DNA of 64,000 nt. Origin: CAYUWK01 sp964580085 (GTDB lineage Bacteria > Patescibacteriota > Minisyncoccia > Minisyncoccales > CG1-02-41-26). A program made the position numbers and the translations under genes. Below the pieces are notes generated by a model, which was given only the letters and a program-made list of their open reading frames with translations, was not told where the DNA came from and made no database searches. The first letter of the stretch is position 1; every line of letters starts with the position of its first letter. This document shows positions 1-8,890 of this stretch, one piece after another. The stretch spans positions 1 through 64,000 of the forward strand of contig CAZOJF010000001.1 in the NCBI GenBank assembly GCA_964580085.1, written 5' to 3'.

Positions 1-109
1 ACCAAACAAAAATATCTCTGATTAAATAAAGTATATAAAGAGAAATTACAGCTAAGCAAATTTTAAAAATCGTGGCCCAACTAATGTTTAATATAGATTC
101 TTGGTTCAT
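1..109 (-). CDS. AI-2E family transporter-like permease, N-terminal fragment (runs off window)
   Basis: Only the first 36 codons are visible; the gene continues past base 1. It starts at the ATG whose complement is at 107-109. The N-terminus begins MNQESILNISW and continues into a hydrophobic segment (IFKICLAVISLYILYL) followed by IRDIF, which is how many AI-2E/PerM-type permeases (PF01594) start. The family are multi-pass inner-membrane proteins of mostly unknown substrate. It lies 4 bp upstream of the M16 peptidase stop and on the same strand, so the M16 gene reads towards it. Identification rests on the start pattern alone. Confidence 0.55.
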   Translation of the reverse strand, partial: MNQESILNISWATIFKICLAVISLYILYLIRDIFVW

Positions 110-113
110 ATAA

Positions 114-1379
114 TTAAATCTTTAATAAAGATTGAAGTTTTAACTTGTTTTTATGAGGTCCAATAATTGCTAAATTTAATTTTTCTGGTTTAAAAATATT
201 CTGAGCTACTTTTTGTATGTCATTTATACTTACTTTATCAAGTTTGGCAAATTTTTCTTCTGGTGTCAAAATTTTATTAGTGAGCAATTCCTCAAAAGAA
301 TAAAACGATGCTTGAAAATCAGATGATTCTAATTTTAAATTGATACTTCCTTTCAAATAATCTTTTGCTTTTTGCAGTTCTTTCTCGGTAATCTTCTTCG
401 TTTTAAATTTTTTATATTCTCTAACAATTAACCTTACAACTTGCTCTAGGTTTTTATGGGGAATACCAGCTTGGGTAACAAGATATCCTGTATCTGTTGA
501 GCTGTCTGAAGATGTTTTAATATAATAACAAAGTCCTTTTCTTTCTCTGATTAACGTAAATAAACGTGAACTCATATTAGCCCCCAGAATTGTTGATAAA
601 ATTATTTGAGCATATTTTTCAGAATCAAATAAATTATATCCTTTTACTCCTAGGCAGAAATGGGTTTGGTCTGTTTTTTTATAATGGATTAATGTTTCTG
701 GGGTTTTTTGATTTTCAGTTGTTTTTAATTTTTCTTGAACTTCCTCATTTCTAAACTTGTTAAAATATTTTTCAATTTTTTTAATTGTTTTTTTATTATC
801 AAAGTTTCCCGCAACACAAATAACTATATTTTTGTTTAAATAATGTTTTCTAAAATAATCTAGAAAATCATTCTTTTTAAATCTTAGAATATTCTTTTTT
901 TCTCCAAGAGTTAACCATCCAGAAGGTTGATCTCCATAAAGTAATTTTTCCCACAAGTCCCCAATATAGCTCATGGGGTTGTCTAAATACATATTAAACT
1001 CTTCAATAATTACTCCCTTTTCTCTTTTTATTTCTTTTTCTTCAAATTTTGAATTTAATAAAATATCCGAAATCCAATCCATGGCTAAATCTAAATGTTT
1101 TCCCCCAACTTTGGCCCAAAATCCAGTAAATTCTTTGGAAGTAAAAGCATTATAGGCTCCACCTATATTATCTAGTCTTTCGGCAATTCTTAACGTAGTT
1201 GGATATCTTTTAGTCCCTTTAAAAAACATATGTTCTAAAAAATGTGAAATCCCATTTATATCTTTGGTCTCGTATTTAGAACCAGTTCCTATCAACGCTA
1301 AAACACTTACTGTTTTAGTATTTTTCATAGGAATAGTTATAATCCTTAATCCATTTTTCAAAATAGTTTTTTTATACAT
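114..1379 (-). CDS. M16 family zinc metallopeptidase (processing-protease-like)
   Basis: 421 residues, the normal size for a single-chain bacterial M16 (PqqL/YmxG/mitochondrial processing peptidase beta-like) peptidase. The inverted zinc motif HxxEH is intact at residues 46-50 (HFLEH), with the downstream acidic ligand region around residue 126 (GVIIEEF). The two M16 halves follow in order: the active N-terminal half, then the inactive C-terminal half containing RERKGLCYYI. No signal peptide is visible, so it is probably cytoplasmic and may degrade peptides. Its start overlaps the end of glyQS by 8 bp, which implies one transcript with translational coupling. The substrate cannot be deduced. 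Confidence 0.85.
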   Translation of the reverse strand: MYKKTILKNGLRIITIPMKNTKTVSVLALIGTGSKYETKDINGISHFLEHMFFKGTKRYPTTLRIAERLDNIGGAYNAFTSKEFTGFWAKVGGKHLDLAMDWISDILLNSKFEEKEIKREKGVIIEEFNMYLDNPMSYIGDLWEKLLYGDQPSGWLTLGEKKNILRFKKNDFLDYFRKHYLNKNIVICVAGNFDNKKTIKKIEKYFNKFRNEEVQEKLKTTENQKTPETLIHYKKTDQTHFCLGVKGYNLFDSEKYAQIILSTILGANMSSRLFTLIRERKGLCYYIKTSSDSSTDTGYLVTQAGIPHKNLEQVVRLIVREYKKFKTKKITEKELQKAKDYLKGSINLKLESSDFQASFYSFEELLTNKILTPEEKFAKLDKVSINDIQKVAQNIFKPEKLNLAIIGPHKNKLKLQSLLKI

Positions 1380-2694
1380 TTATTTTTTCTTTTAAAATAT
1401 TAATTAAATCTTTTATCTTTACTCTTTCCTGTCCCATTGTATCACGATCCCTGATGGTCACTTTTTTGTCTTTTAATGTATCAAAATCAATTGTAACCGC
1501 AAAAAGTACGCCAATTTCATCTCCTCTTCTATATCTCTTCCCAATCGAGGCAACTTCATCATACTGGCACATAAAATTAGGCTTTAATATTCGATAAACT
1601 TCTTTAGCTCTTTTAATAATCTCTGGCTTGTTTTTGACTAAAGGTAAAATCGAGATTTTAATAGGAGCTAAACATTTCGCCAGTTTTAATAAAACTTCTG
1701 TTTCTTTTATTGACTTTGTAGTAGTAGTTCGACCCCCTTTAACTTCTTGATAGGCTTCATTTAGAAAGGCCAAAAGAGATCTTTCTACCCCCACTGAGGT
1801 CTCAATAATGTATGGGTAGTATTTAGAACCATCTTCTTGCGTATAAGATAAATCTTTCCCCGAATATTTTGAATGGTTTTTTAAGTCCCAATCTCCTCTG
1901 TTATGGATACCCTCAATTTCTCCCCAGCCAAAAGAAAAATGATACTCTATATCTACTTGTCTTTGGGCATAATGAGCTCTGTCTTTTTTAGGGATCTCTA
2001 TCGCTCTTAAATTCTCTTCTTTAATTCCTAGTTTCGTGTACCAATTTAATCTTTCATTTTTCCAATAGTCAAAATATTTATCAGCATCTTGGGGATTGCA
2101 AAACCATTGCATTTCCATTTGCTCAAACTCTCTAGTTCTAAAGATAAAGTTTTTAGGATTAATTTCATTTCTAAATGATTTTCCTATTTGAGCTATGCCT
2201 AAAGGAATTTTTAAACGCATTGAATTCAAAACATTTAAAAAGTTAATATAAATCCCCTGACATGTTTCTGGTCTCAGATAAGTTAGAGATGCTTTATCTT
2301 CAACTGGACCTATAAATGTCTTCATCATTAAGTTAAACTTTTTGGGTTTACTTAATTCTCCTCCACATTCAGGACATTTGTCTTTTTTAATCTCATCCGC
2401 TTTAAAACGTTTATGACATCTCTTACATTCTAATAATTCATCTGCAAATCCAGCACTTAAATGTCCTGAGGCCTCCCAAACTTTTGGATTCATTAAAATA
2501 CTGGCATCTAACCCAACTATGTTATCGTGTTTTAAAAGCATTTCCTCTCTCCATGCTTTTTTGATATTATTTTTTAATTCCACACCCAACGGTCCAAAAT
2601 CATAAACACCTCCAATTCCTTCATAAATTTCTGAAGATGGAAAAATAAATCCTCGTCTTTTGCAAAGAGAAATAATTTTTTTGTTTAAATCCAT
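1372..2694 (-). CDS. glyQS: Glycine--tRNA ligase, dimeric type
   Basis: 440 residues. Class II synthetase that charges tRNA-Gly in the cytoplasm. It opens with the typical GlyRS region (CKRRGFIFPSSEIY, GVYDFGPLG), then has a zinc ribbon with Cys90, Cys93, Cys107 and Cys110. Class II motif 2 follows (FRNEINPKNFIFRTREFEQME), and the GVERSLLAFL segment corresponds to motif 3. The anticodon-binding domain is at the C-terminus. This is the alpha2 form found in archaea, eukaryotes and many bacteria, not the alpha2beta2 GlyQ/GlyS form. It overlaps the downstream peptidase gene by 8 bp. Confidence 0.93.
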   Translation of the reverse strand: MDLNKKIISLCKRRGFIFPSSEIYEGIGGVYDFGPLGVELKNNIKKAWREEMLLKHDNIVGLDASILMNPKVWEASGHLSAGFADELLECKRCHKRFKADEIKKDKCPECGGELSKPKKFNLMMKTFIGPVEDKASLTYLRPETCQGIYINFLNVLNSMRLKIPLGIAQIGKSFRNEINPKNFIFRTREFEQMEMQWFCNPQDADKYFDYWKNERLNWYTKLGIKEENLRAIEIPKKDRAHYAQRQVDIEYHFSFGWGEIEGIHNRGDWDLKNHSKYSGKDLSYTQEDGSKYYPYIIETSVGVERSLLAFLNEAYQEVKGGRTTTTKSIKETEVLLKLAKCLAPIKISILPLVKNKPEIIKRAKEVYRILKPNFMCQYDEVASIGKRYRRGDEIGVLFAVTIDFDTLKDKKVTIRDRDTMGQERVKIKDLINILKEKINV

Positions 2695-2702
2695 AATGTT
2701 TA

Positions 2703-4367
2703 TTAATTATTACTTACTAGACCTTGTTCATAATTAACACTTTCATCTTCTGGCAAACTGGTGTCGATTCCTGAGACATCTGAAGTTAGTATATCTTGGG
2801 TAAATTTATCTTGACCCACTACTTGCGCTTTTTTAACTAATATTGCTGTTTTCCCTATTTGATCTGTGCTGGGAGTTAATCTAACCTGAAAAGCTAAAGT
2901 TAAAGGGATTTCACCTGTCCCTTGATATGTGTTTACGTCTCCTATATTCCAAATTACTTCTCTGCTTACAGAATCAAACGTAAATTTAGAATCTTCTGGG
3001 AAAAAATTGCCTGTAGGGTTTACATTAGAAGGCAATACTGCTTTCACTTTTACATTATTAGCTTCATTTGAATAATTTTTAACTTGCCAAAGAATAGTAT
3101 AAGTTGTTGATTCTCCAACTTTAGGAGGTAGAGGGCCTGAATTCCCAAAAAATTCTTCTTGAAAATAAGCTTTTTGCAAAATATCTAACTTAGAATTAAC
3201 TTTTATTTCAAATTCTTTTTCGGCTTCGCTAATTAATACCTCATTCCGCAAAACTGGATTTATTGTTCCGGAAATAAAAGTTTCATCTTTTATTTTTATC
3301 CAAAATTCAACTTTTCCTTCCTCCCCCGCGTCTAAAAAACTCAATTTAGGTATATTTTTCCAATCAAAAATTATAGAATTATCTCCTGGTCCAGTTTCTC
3401 CCTTGTCTGACCGTAACGTTTCTATGTCAAATACTTCACTATTTAATTTAACTAATAAAAACTTTTTCGTAAAAGATTTTCTACCTATATTTTTAAAGAA
3501 AATTTCATAATGGAGTAAATCTCCTGGGTTGGCGATATAATTTGGGGAGTTATTTACTATTTGAGATATGTAAATAGCTGGCTCAATAATCTGGATTGAC
3601 TGGGCAGTCTCCTTTAGAATAACAAATTCTCCATCTATATATATCCCTAACTCCGCTCTAAAAACTTTTTGGTCTCCTGTTTCTCCATCAATATCACCTA
3701 ATATTCTTATTCTCCCCCCGCTGGCTAGGCTAAGCAAAGGAACTTGCCATTCTGTTTTGTCTATTGATTGAGGGATAGAACTTTTAAATAAGAAGTTATC
3801 TGGATAAATAAGCCTAATTTTTAACTCCGAAAGTTCACAATCAAAGTTTGAAAAGTAGTTTAAAGAAAAATTAAGTTTTTGCCCCGCTTCAATTTTAGAA
3901 GCAAGATCAAATTCAAAAGTTAAAGGAACAAATTTAATTTGGGTACTAAAACTTGTTTTGGATTCATAGCGGGCTTTTAAATTTTTCGGTTGATAATTTA
4001 ACCAAGCATTTGCTGTTACTATTTCATTTTCTTTTCCTATTAATCTCCCTTTAAATTTAAAACTTTTTTCTTGCCCAGGATATATGTCTTCTACTTTTTC
4101 AGTTATTCTTAATGCAATATCATTTTCGAGAATAGAGTGTTCTGGATATTCAAAGGTAAGCTCTGGATTTTCCAAAACAACATCTCCATTATTTTTATAT
4201 CTAACTAAATATTCTATTTCTTCTCCGGCTTGCACAGCTTCTGGGCCTAATATTTCAACTTTTAATATCTCCTTTGAATAATTGTTTCTTTGAAAATACC
4301 AAAGACCTACCAATCCAGTTATTAAGAGTAAAATTGTAATAGAAATCACTAAAAAGTTTTTAGGCAT
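2703..4367 (-). CDS. Membrane-anchored surface protein with Ig-like/DUF11-type repeats
   Basis: 554 residues. One hydrophobic segment at residues 5-24 acts as a signal anchor, and the rest is predicted to be outside the cell. The ectodomain is beta-rich, with repeated phrases typical of CARDB/DUF11 adhesion modules: VEYLVRYKNNGD-like, LHYEIFFKNIG, YTILWQVKNYSNEANNVKVKA. These describe at least three or four Ig-like units. There are no catalytic motifs and no C-terminal sorting signal. It sits 8 bp upstream of glyQS and 12 bp downstream of recO on the same strand. Probably a structural cell-surface protein; ligand unknown. Confidence 0.6.
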   Translation of the reverse strand: MPKNFLVISITILLLITGLVGLWYFQRNNYSKEILKVEILGPEAVQAGEEIEYLVRYKNNGDVVLENPELTFEYPEHSILENDIALRITEKVEDIYPGQEKSFKFKGRLIGKENEIVTANAWLNYQPKNLKARYESKTSFSTQIKFVPLTFEFDLASKIEAGQKLNFSLNYFSNFDCELSELKIRLIYPDNFLFKSSIPQSIDKTEWQVPLLSLASGGRIRILGDIDGETGDQKVFRAELGIYIDGEFVILKETAQSIQIIEPAIYISQIVNNSPNYIANPGDLLHYEIFFKNIGRKSFTKKFLLVKLNSEVFDIETLRSDKGETGPGDNSIIFDWKNIPKLSFLDAGEEGKVEFWIKIKDETFISGTINPVLRNEVLISEAEKEFEIKVNSKLDILQKAYFQEEFFGNSGPLPPKVGESTTYTILWQVKNYSNEANNVKVKAVLPSNVNPTGNFFPEDSKFTFDSVSREVIWNIGDVNTYQGTGEIPLTLAFQVRLTPSTDQIGKTAILVKKAQVVGQDKFTQDILTSDVSGIDTSLPEDESVNYEQGLVSNN

Positions 4368-4379
4368 ATTTTTTGTTTA

Positions 4380-5096
4380 TTAGTTTAAAAGATAATTAAG
4401 ATTATTTTTATCTTCCTGTTTTATTTTTAAATATTGTAATGTTTTCCAATCTTTTTTAAGAATGATTCTTAAAACTTTTATTGTATTTATATTTATGTTT
4501 GAATACAATTCTTTATTCACTTTGTCCATTTTTTGGAAACATGATTGACAAATTATTCCGTTTTCTTTAGAAAATAAATAGATATTTTCTTTGTATAATT
4601 TTTTATGGCAAATATAACAATAATAAAGTTCTGGTTTATATCCGAGGATAGAAATTAAGTTCCAGTAAAAGTAATAATAAATTATTTCCACCTGCCAACC
4701 ACTAATTTCTAAATTTAGGTTTAATTTTTGAAAAGTTTCTTTTAGCAACTGCCAAATTTTGTCATCTTTTTCTTCTCCGTGAACTAAGTTATTGATATCT
4801 TTACTAATTTTAGAAGCAATTTGGAATTTGTTATTTTCTATTTTTAAATTTTTAAACTTATCAATTAAAACTGCATCCGTCAGCGTTTTGTAAACTTTTC
4901 CTTGTATAAATTCAATCTCTGAAAGAGAAAAAATTTCTGTTCCTGCCCTTAATTTTGACTTAATTTTTCTAATGGCTTTACCAAAAACCTTTATTCTGCC
5001 AAAATCCCTTGTAAAAACAGTAAAAATCCGACTGTCTTTCCTATCTTCTTTTTCTTCCAAAAAAAATCCTTTGGTTCTAAAATATGTAAACGGCAT
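4380..5096 (-). CDS. recO: DNA repair protein RecO
   Basis: 238 residues, the usual RecO length. RecO helps RecR load RecA onto SSB-coated single strands in the RecFOR recombination pathway. The N-terminal OB fold is visible (residues 1-80: FFLEEKEDRKDSRIFTVFTRDFG, where RecO normally reads TSRIVTLLTREHG). A helical middle follows, then a zinc finger with Cys160, Cys163, Cys183 and Cys186. RecO is often poorly conserved, so the combination of OB fold plus placed zinc finger is what supports the call. Confidence 0.82.
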   Translation of the reverse strand: MPFTYFRTKGFFLEEKEDRKDSRIFTVFTRDFGRIKVFGKAIRKIKSKLRAGTEIFSLSEIEFIQGKVYKTLTDAVLIDKFKNLKIENNKFQIASKISKDINNLVHGEEKDDKIWQLLKETFQKLNLNLEISGWQVEIIYYYFYWNLISILGYKPELYYCYICHKKLYKENIYLFSKENGIICQSCFQKMDKVNKELYSNININTIKVLRIILKKDWKTLQYLKIKQEDKNNLNYLLN

Positions 5097-5112
5097 TATT
5101 ATACTATTATCT

Positions 5113-5412
5113 TTAAAAGTCTCCCAGTTTTTTTAGATAGTTTATATCATTATTGATTTTCTTTCTCTCTTGCCAGTTTGCTCTTACTTTCTCTTTTTGG
5201 AGACCCTTAATCAATCCCTTCACATCTTTACGGTCAATATTAGAGCCATATCTTTTAAAATCAAATTTCTTCTCAAAAGCTTCTCTTTCTTGTCGAGTAT
5301 ATCTTCTTGCTGAACCAGTAAACTTTGGGGGAGCTTGTCTTAGTCCTTCCCTTAAATCAACTCGGGATAAATATCCTTTTTTGCCAAAAAAATCTTCTGT
5401 TGGTTTTTCCAT
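5113..5412 (-). CDS. Small basic protein of unknown function
   Basis: 99 residues, strongly charged, with no membrane segment and no cysteines. It reads as a helical protein with many Lys/Arg residues (RRYTRQEREAFEKKF, LIKGLQKEKVRANWQERKK). It lies between recO and ileS in the same direction, 16 and 21 bp from its neighbours. Its start ATG is the only one near the expected position. I do not recognise a family. The basic composition and the translation/repair neighbours are compatible with nucleic-acid or ribosome binding, but that is only inference. Confidence 0.6.
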   Translation of the reverse strand: MEKPTEDFFGKKGYLSRVDLREGLRQAPPKFTGSARRYTRQEREAFEKKFDFKRYGSNIDRKDVKGLIKGLQKEKVRANWQERKKINNDINYLKKLGDF

Positions 5413-5433
5413 AATGTTTATACTATGGTTATT

Positions 5434-8310
5434 TTAGATGACCTTTTTAATCGCTAAATGAACTTCTTCTTCTTCAATTTTCATTATTTTTTCATTCTCT
5501 GAAATTTCATCTGGTATATTCTCTTTAATTTCTTTTGCCTTTGTGTCTAATAAAATCTTCTTAGCATTGTCTTCTAAGAACCTTTTTAATCCTTGGGCTT
5601 GGTAATAAATTATAATTTTATCTTCGGGTGTAAACTTTAACTTTTTACGGAGATTTTGAATTTGTCTAACAATCTCTCTAATATTTCCTTCTTGTTTTAA
5701 TTCTTTTGTAATTGTTGGGTCTAACTCTATTTGTTTTTGTATTTTTGAATCAAAAATTACTTGTTTTACATTTACTTCTTCTTTTATCAAGTCTAATAAT
5801 TCTTGATTTTCTTTAATCTTTTCTCCCTGACCATCAATGTTAATCTTTAACAAAGAGAGCGGTTGTCTCACTTTTATTCCTAGATTAGCTCTCTCAGATA
5901 ACGATAAGGCAACTATGTCTCTTATGTTTTTCATATCATTTTCTAACTCTGAGTTTATAAATTGCTTTTCTGATTTTGGCCAATCATATAAATGAATTGA
6001 TTCTGGCATGTCTTCTGTCTTCAAATCTAAATAAACTTGCTCTGCAAAAAATGGCATCATTGGAGCAATTAATTTACTCAAATTCAAAAGAACAAAATAA
6101 AGAGTTGAAATTGCATCTTTTGAGTTTTCTGCTGAATGAAATCTCTTTCGAGAACGCCTGATATACCAAAGAGATAAATCATTTATAAAGAAATCTTCAA
6201 TAGATAAACTCGCTTTATAGGCATCATATTTGTCTAAACATTCCGTAACTTCTTTTATTAAATTATTCAAACGAGATAAAATCCATTTATCTAAAACATT
6301 TTTTGAATCTGGAGATTCTAAAGAAGATTTTTCTTTAGAGGCATAGGTGTTATAAAAGGCATAACTATTCCATAAAACTAAAAGTTTTCTTTTTATTTCT
6401 TGAGCAACATTATAGCCAAATCTTAAATTAGAAACTGGATTTTGCTTAGCATACATCCATCTCATAACATCTGCTCCTATTTTTTCTACGGCCTCATCAA
6501 ACCAAATAGCATTACCTTTTGATTTATGCATTTCTTCTCCTTTTTCATCAACTGCTGTGGCATATCCAAAAATTGTTTTAGTTGGTGGGACTCCTTCTAA
6601 AACCTGACTCATAACTATAAGAGAATAAAACCAATTTTTAAATTGTCCTGGAAAAGATTCTGAAATAAAATCAGAAGGAAACCATTTTCCCCAAAATTCT
6701 TTATCTGTAGAATATTTACGCGTGGAAAAGGAAACTATTCCTGCATCTAACCACGGATTACCTACATCTGGAATACGAGAAATTGTCTCTCCACATTTGG
6801 GACACTTAATTTTAACCTTATCAATCCAAGGTTTATGAGGAGAATGCCCTTCAAGCTCATCCCATCCTTCCACAGCTTTTTCTTTTAATTCTTGCTTAGA
6901 CCCAATTACTTCAAAATTACCACATTTTGGGCACTCATAAATCGGGAGAGCTAATCCCCAATAACGTTTCTTAGAAATAAGCCAATCTTGCATATTTTTT
7001 AACCAATCTAATTCCCTATCCAGCCCAAACCTTGGTATCCATTCTATTTTTTTAACACTTTCCATAAGATCATCTCTTATTTTATCCATAGAAATATACC
7101 ATTCATCAACTAATCTAAAAATCAACTCTGTTTTGCATCTCCAACAAGTTGGGTAACGATGTGTATAATTCTCAATTTTAAAAACAAAATTTTGTTTTTC
7201 TAGGTCTTCAAAAATTAAATCATTTACTCCAGACACTAATTTACCTGTTAAATAATCAAACCCTTTTCTGTATCTACTTTCGTCGTTCGTAGGATTAATT
7301 ACGGGTATTTTTAACTCTTTGCTTAGTTGAAAATCTTCTTGCCCACACCCAGGAGCAATATGGACAATTCCTGTTCCTTCCTCAATATTCACTTCGTCCC
7401 ATAAAATGACTACATGTTCATATCCTTTAAGTACTTTTTTCACTTCGGGGAATTTATCAAAGCCCATGCCTTGATATTTTATCCCCTTTAATTTCTTTCC
7501 TTTGAATATCTCTATAATCTCTCCCTTTTCAATAATCTGGGCTTTTTCTTTTAATAAAATGAATATTTCTCCTTGTTCATTCTTTACTTTGGCATATTCT
7601 AAATCTGGATGGACTGCTAGAGCAACATTAGCCGGTAATGTCCAGGGAGTAGTTGTCCAGGCCAGAAAGAATGTTTTTTCTTGCTCTTTAACGGGAAACT
7701 TTATAAAGATTGCCTTATGGGTTATCTCTTTATATTCTTCGGTTAATATCTCATGTTGAGAGATTGCTGTCCCACACCTCGGACACCAAGGGACTACATC
7801 TCTTCCTTTGTATAGAAGTCCTTTTTCTTTACACTTTTTTAAAAAATGCCAAATCGTATAGTTATTTTCATCAGACATTGTAAAATAGGAATTATCCCAA
7901 TCCATCCATTGCCCTAAACGAATGGACTGCCTGGTTTGAATTTTGGAGTATTTCAGAACTCTTTCTTTACATTTCTTAACAAACTTCCCAACCCCGTATT
8001 TTTCTATGTCTTTTTTATCTTTGAACCCAAGCTCTTTTTCAACTTCAACTTCCACCCATAACCCCTGGCAATCAAACCCATTTTGATATCTTTCATCTAT
8101 CCCCTGCATTGCCTTATATCTTCTGAATAAGTCTTTATATGTTCTCCCCCAAGCATGGTGAACCCCCATGGGATTATTGGCGGTTATTGGCCCATCTAAA
8201 AATGACCAAGTTTTTTTATCTTTATTTTTCTCTCTCAACTTCTCAAAAATCTTTTTCTCCTTCCAAAACTTTAATATTTTATTTTCTATTTCTGGAAAAT
8301 TAACATCCAT
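5434..8310 (-). CDS. ileS: Isoleucine--tRNA ligase
   Basis: 958 residues. Class I synthetase charging tRNA-Ile, with an editing domain that hydrolyses Val-tRNA-Ile. The HIGH-type signature is present in the variant form MGVHHAWG (residues 48-55), and the KMSKS-type loop reads HKSKGN. CP1 editing-domain phrases are visible (AWTTTPWTLPANVALAVHP, EGTGIVHIAPGCGQEDF). Two CxxC pairs in the middle (CPKCGNF and CPKCGET) suggest zinc binding. The C-terminus carries the anticodon-binding helices. The unusual HIGH variant is worth noting but matches IleS sequences I associate with CPR bacteria. Confidence 0.93.
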   Translation of the reverse strand: MDVNFPEIENKILKFWKEKKIFEKLREKNKDKKTWSFLDGPITANNPMGVHHAWGRTYKDLFRRYKAMQGIDERYQNGFDCQGLWVEVEVEKELGFKDKKDIEKYGVGKFVKKCKERVLKYSKIQTRQSIRLGQWMDWDNSYFTMSDENNYTIWHFLKKCKEKGLLYKGRDVVPWCPRCGTAISQHEILTEEYKEITHKAIFIKFPVKEQEKTFFLAWTTTPWTLPANVALAVHPDLEYAKVKNEQGEIFILLKEKAQIIEKGEIIEIFKGKKLKGIKYQGMGFDKFPEVKKVLKGYEHVVILWDEVNIEEGTGIVHIAPGCGQEDFQLSKELKIPVINPTNDESRYRKGFDYLTGKLVSGVNDLIFEDLEKQNFVFKIENYTHRYPTCWRCKTELIFRLVDEWYISMDKIRDDLMESVKKIEWIPRFGLDRELDWLKNMQDWLISKKRYWGLALPIYECPKCGNFEVIGSKQELKEKAVEGWDELEGHSPHKPWIDKVKIKCPKCGETISRIPDVGNPWLDAGIVSFSTRKYSTDKEFWGKWFPSDFISESFPGQFKNWFYSLIVMSQVLEGVPPTKTIFGYATAVDEKGEEMHKSKGNAIWFDEAVEKIGADVMRWMYAKQNPVSNLRFGYNVAQEIKRKLLVLWNSYAFYNTYASKEKSSLESPDSKNVLDKWILSRLNNLIKEVTECLDKYDAYKASLSIEDFFINDLSLWYIRRSRKRFHSAENSKDAISTLYFVLLNLSKLIAPMMPFFAEQVYLDLKTEDMPESIHLYDWPKSEKQFINSELENDMKNIRDIVALSLSERANLGIKVRQPLSLLKINIDGQGEKIKENQELLDLIKEEVNVKQVIFDSKIQKQIELDPTITKELKQEGNIREIVRQIQNLRKKLKFTPEDKIIIYYQAQGLKRFLEDNAKKILLDTKAKEIKENIPDEISENEKIMKIEEEEVHLAIKKVI

Positions 8311-8316
8311 ATAAAA

Positions 8317-8889
8317 TTATTTATATTCTAATTTTCTAAACTCTCCAACCCCTAATAAAGAAGCCTCGTTCTGGTTTAAAAGGTTTTCATCTTTTATGCC
8401 CATTAACATCCCGTCTAAAATATGTAATGGTCCCCGATGACTGATTATTAAAATATTTTTGTTCTTATATTTTTCATCAATTTCATTAAAAAAATCAAGT
8501 AATCTTTTTTCTACATCTAAGCCACTCTCTCCGTTCTTGGGCTTTTCAAAAAATCTTTGCTTTAAACTAGAAAAATCTTTCCGATAATCTTTAATCAATT
8601 TATTTTTGTAATCACCATAATCAATTTCTCTAAGACGAATATCAAAAATCGGTTGGACATTTATTTTACGAGAAACAATTTCAGAAGTCTGCTTAGTTCT
8701 AGTCATGTCTGATGAAAAAATCAAATCTATATTTTTATCCATCAATTCTTTTGCCGCCTTCTCTATCTGCCCCTCTCCTCTTTTAGTTAAAAATATAGGA
8801 GATGGCTCTGGCCAAGGATATATTGTTATTTCTTTTTTGATTTGGTATGGAGTTTCCCCATGCCTTAAAATAAAATAAGTATTATTCAT
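8317..8889 (-). CDS. Histidine phosphatase (phosphoglycerate-mutase-like)
   Basis: 190 residues. The branch-1 histidine phosphatase signature RHGETPY is at residues 9-15; its His is the phospho-acceptor. The second conserved region SSDMTRTKQT and the C-terminal catalytic His in ISHRGPLHIL are also present, so the active site is complete. Substrate is not predictable from sequence: members include cofactor-dependent phosphoglycerate mutase, alpha-ribazole phosphatase and broad sugar-phosphate phosphatases. It lies 6 bp upstream of ileS and 1 bp downstream of argS, inside an apparent operon. Confidence 0.82.
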   Translation of the reverse strand: MNNTYFILRHGETPYQIKKEITIYPWPEPSPIFLTKRGEGQIEKAAKELMDKNIDLIFSSDMTRTKQTSEIVSRKINVQPIFDIRLREIDYGDYKNKLIKDYRKDFSSLKQRFFEKPKNGESGLDVEKRLLDFFNEIDEKYKNKNILIISHRGPLHILDGMLMGIKDENLLNQNEASLLGVGEFRKLEYK

Positions 8890-8890
8890 A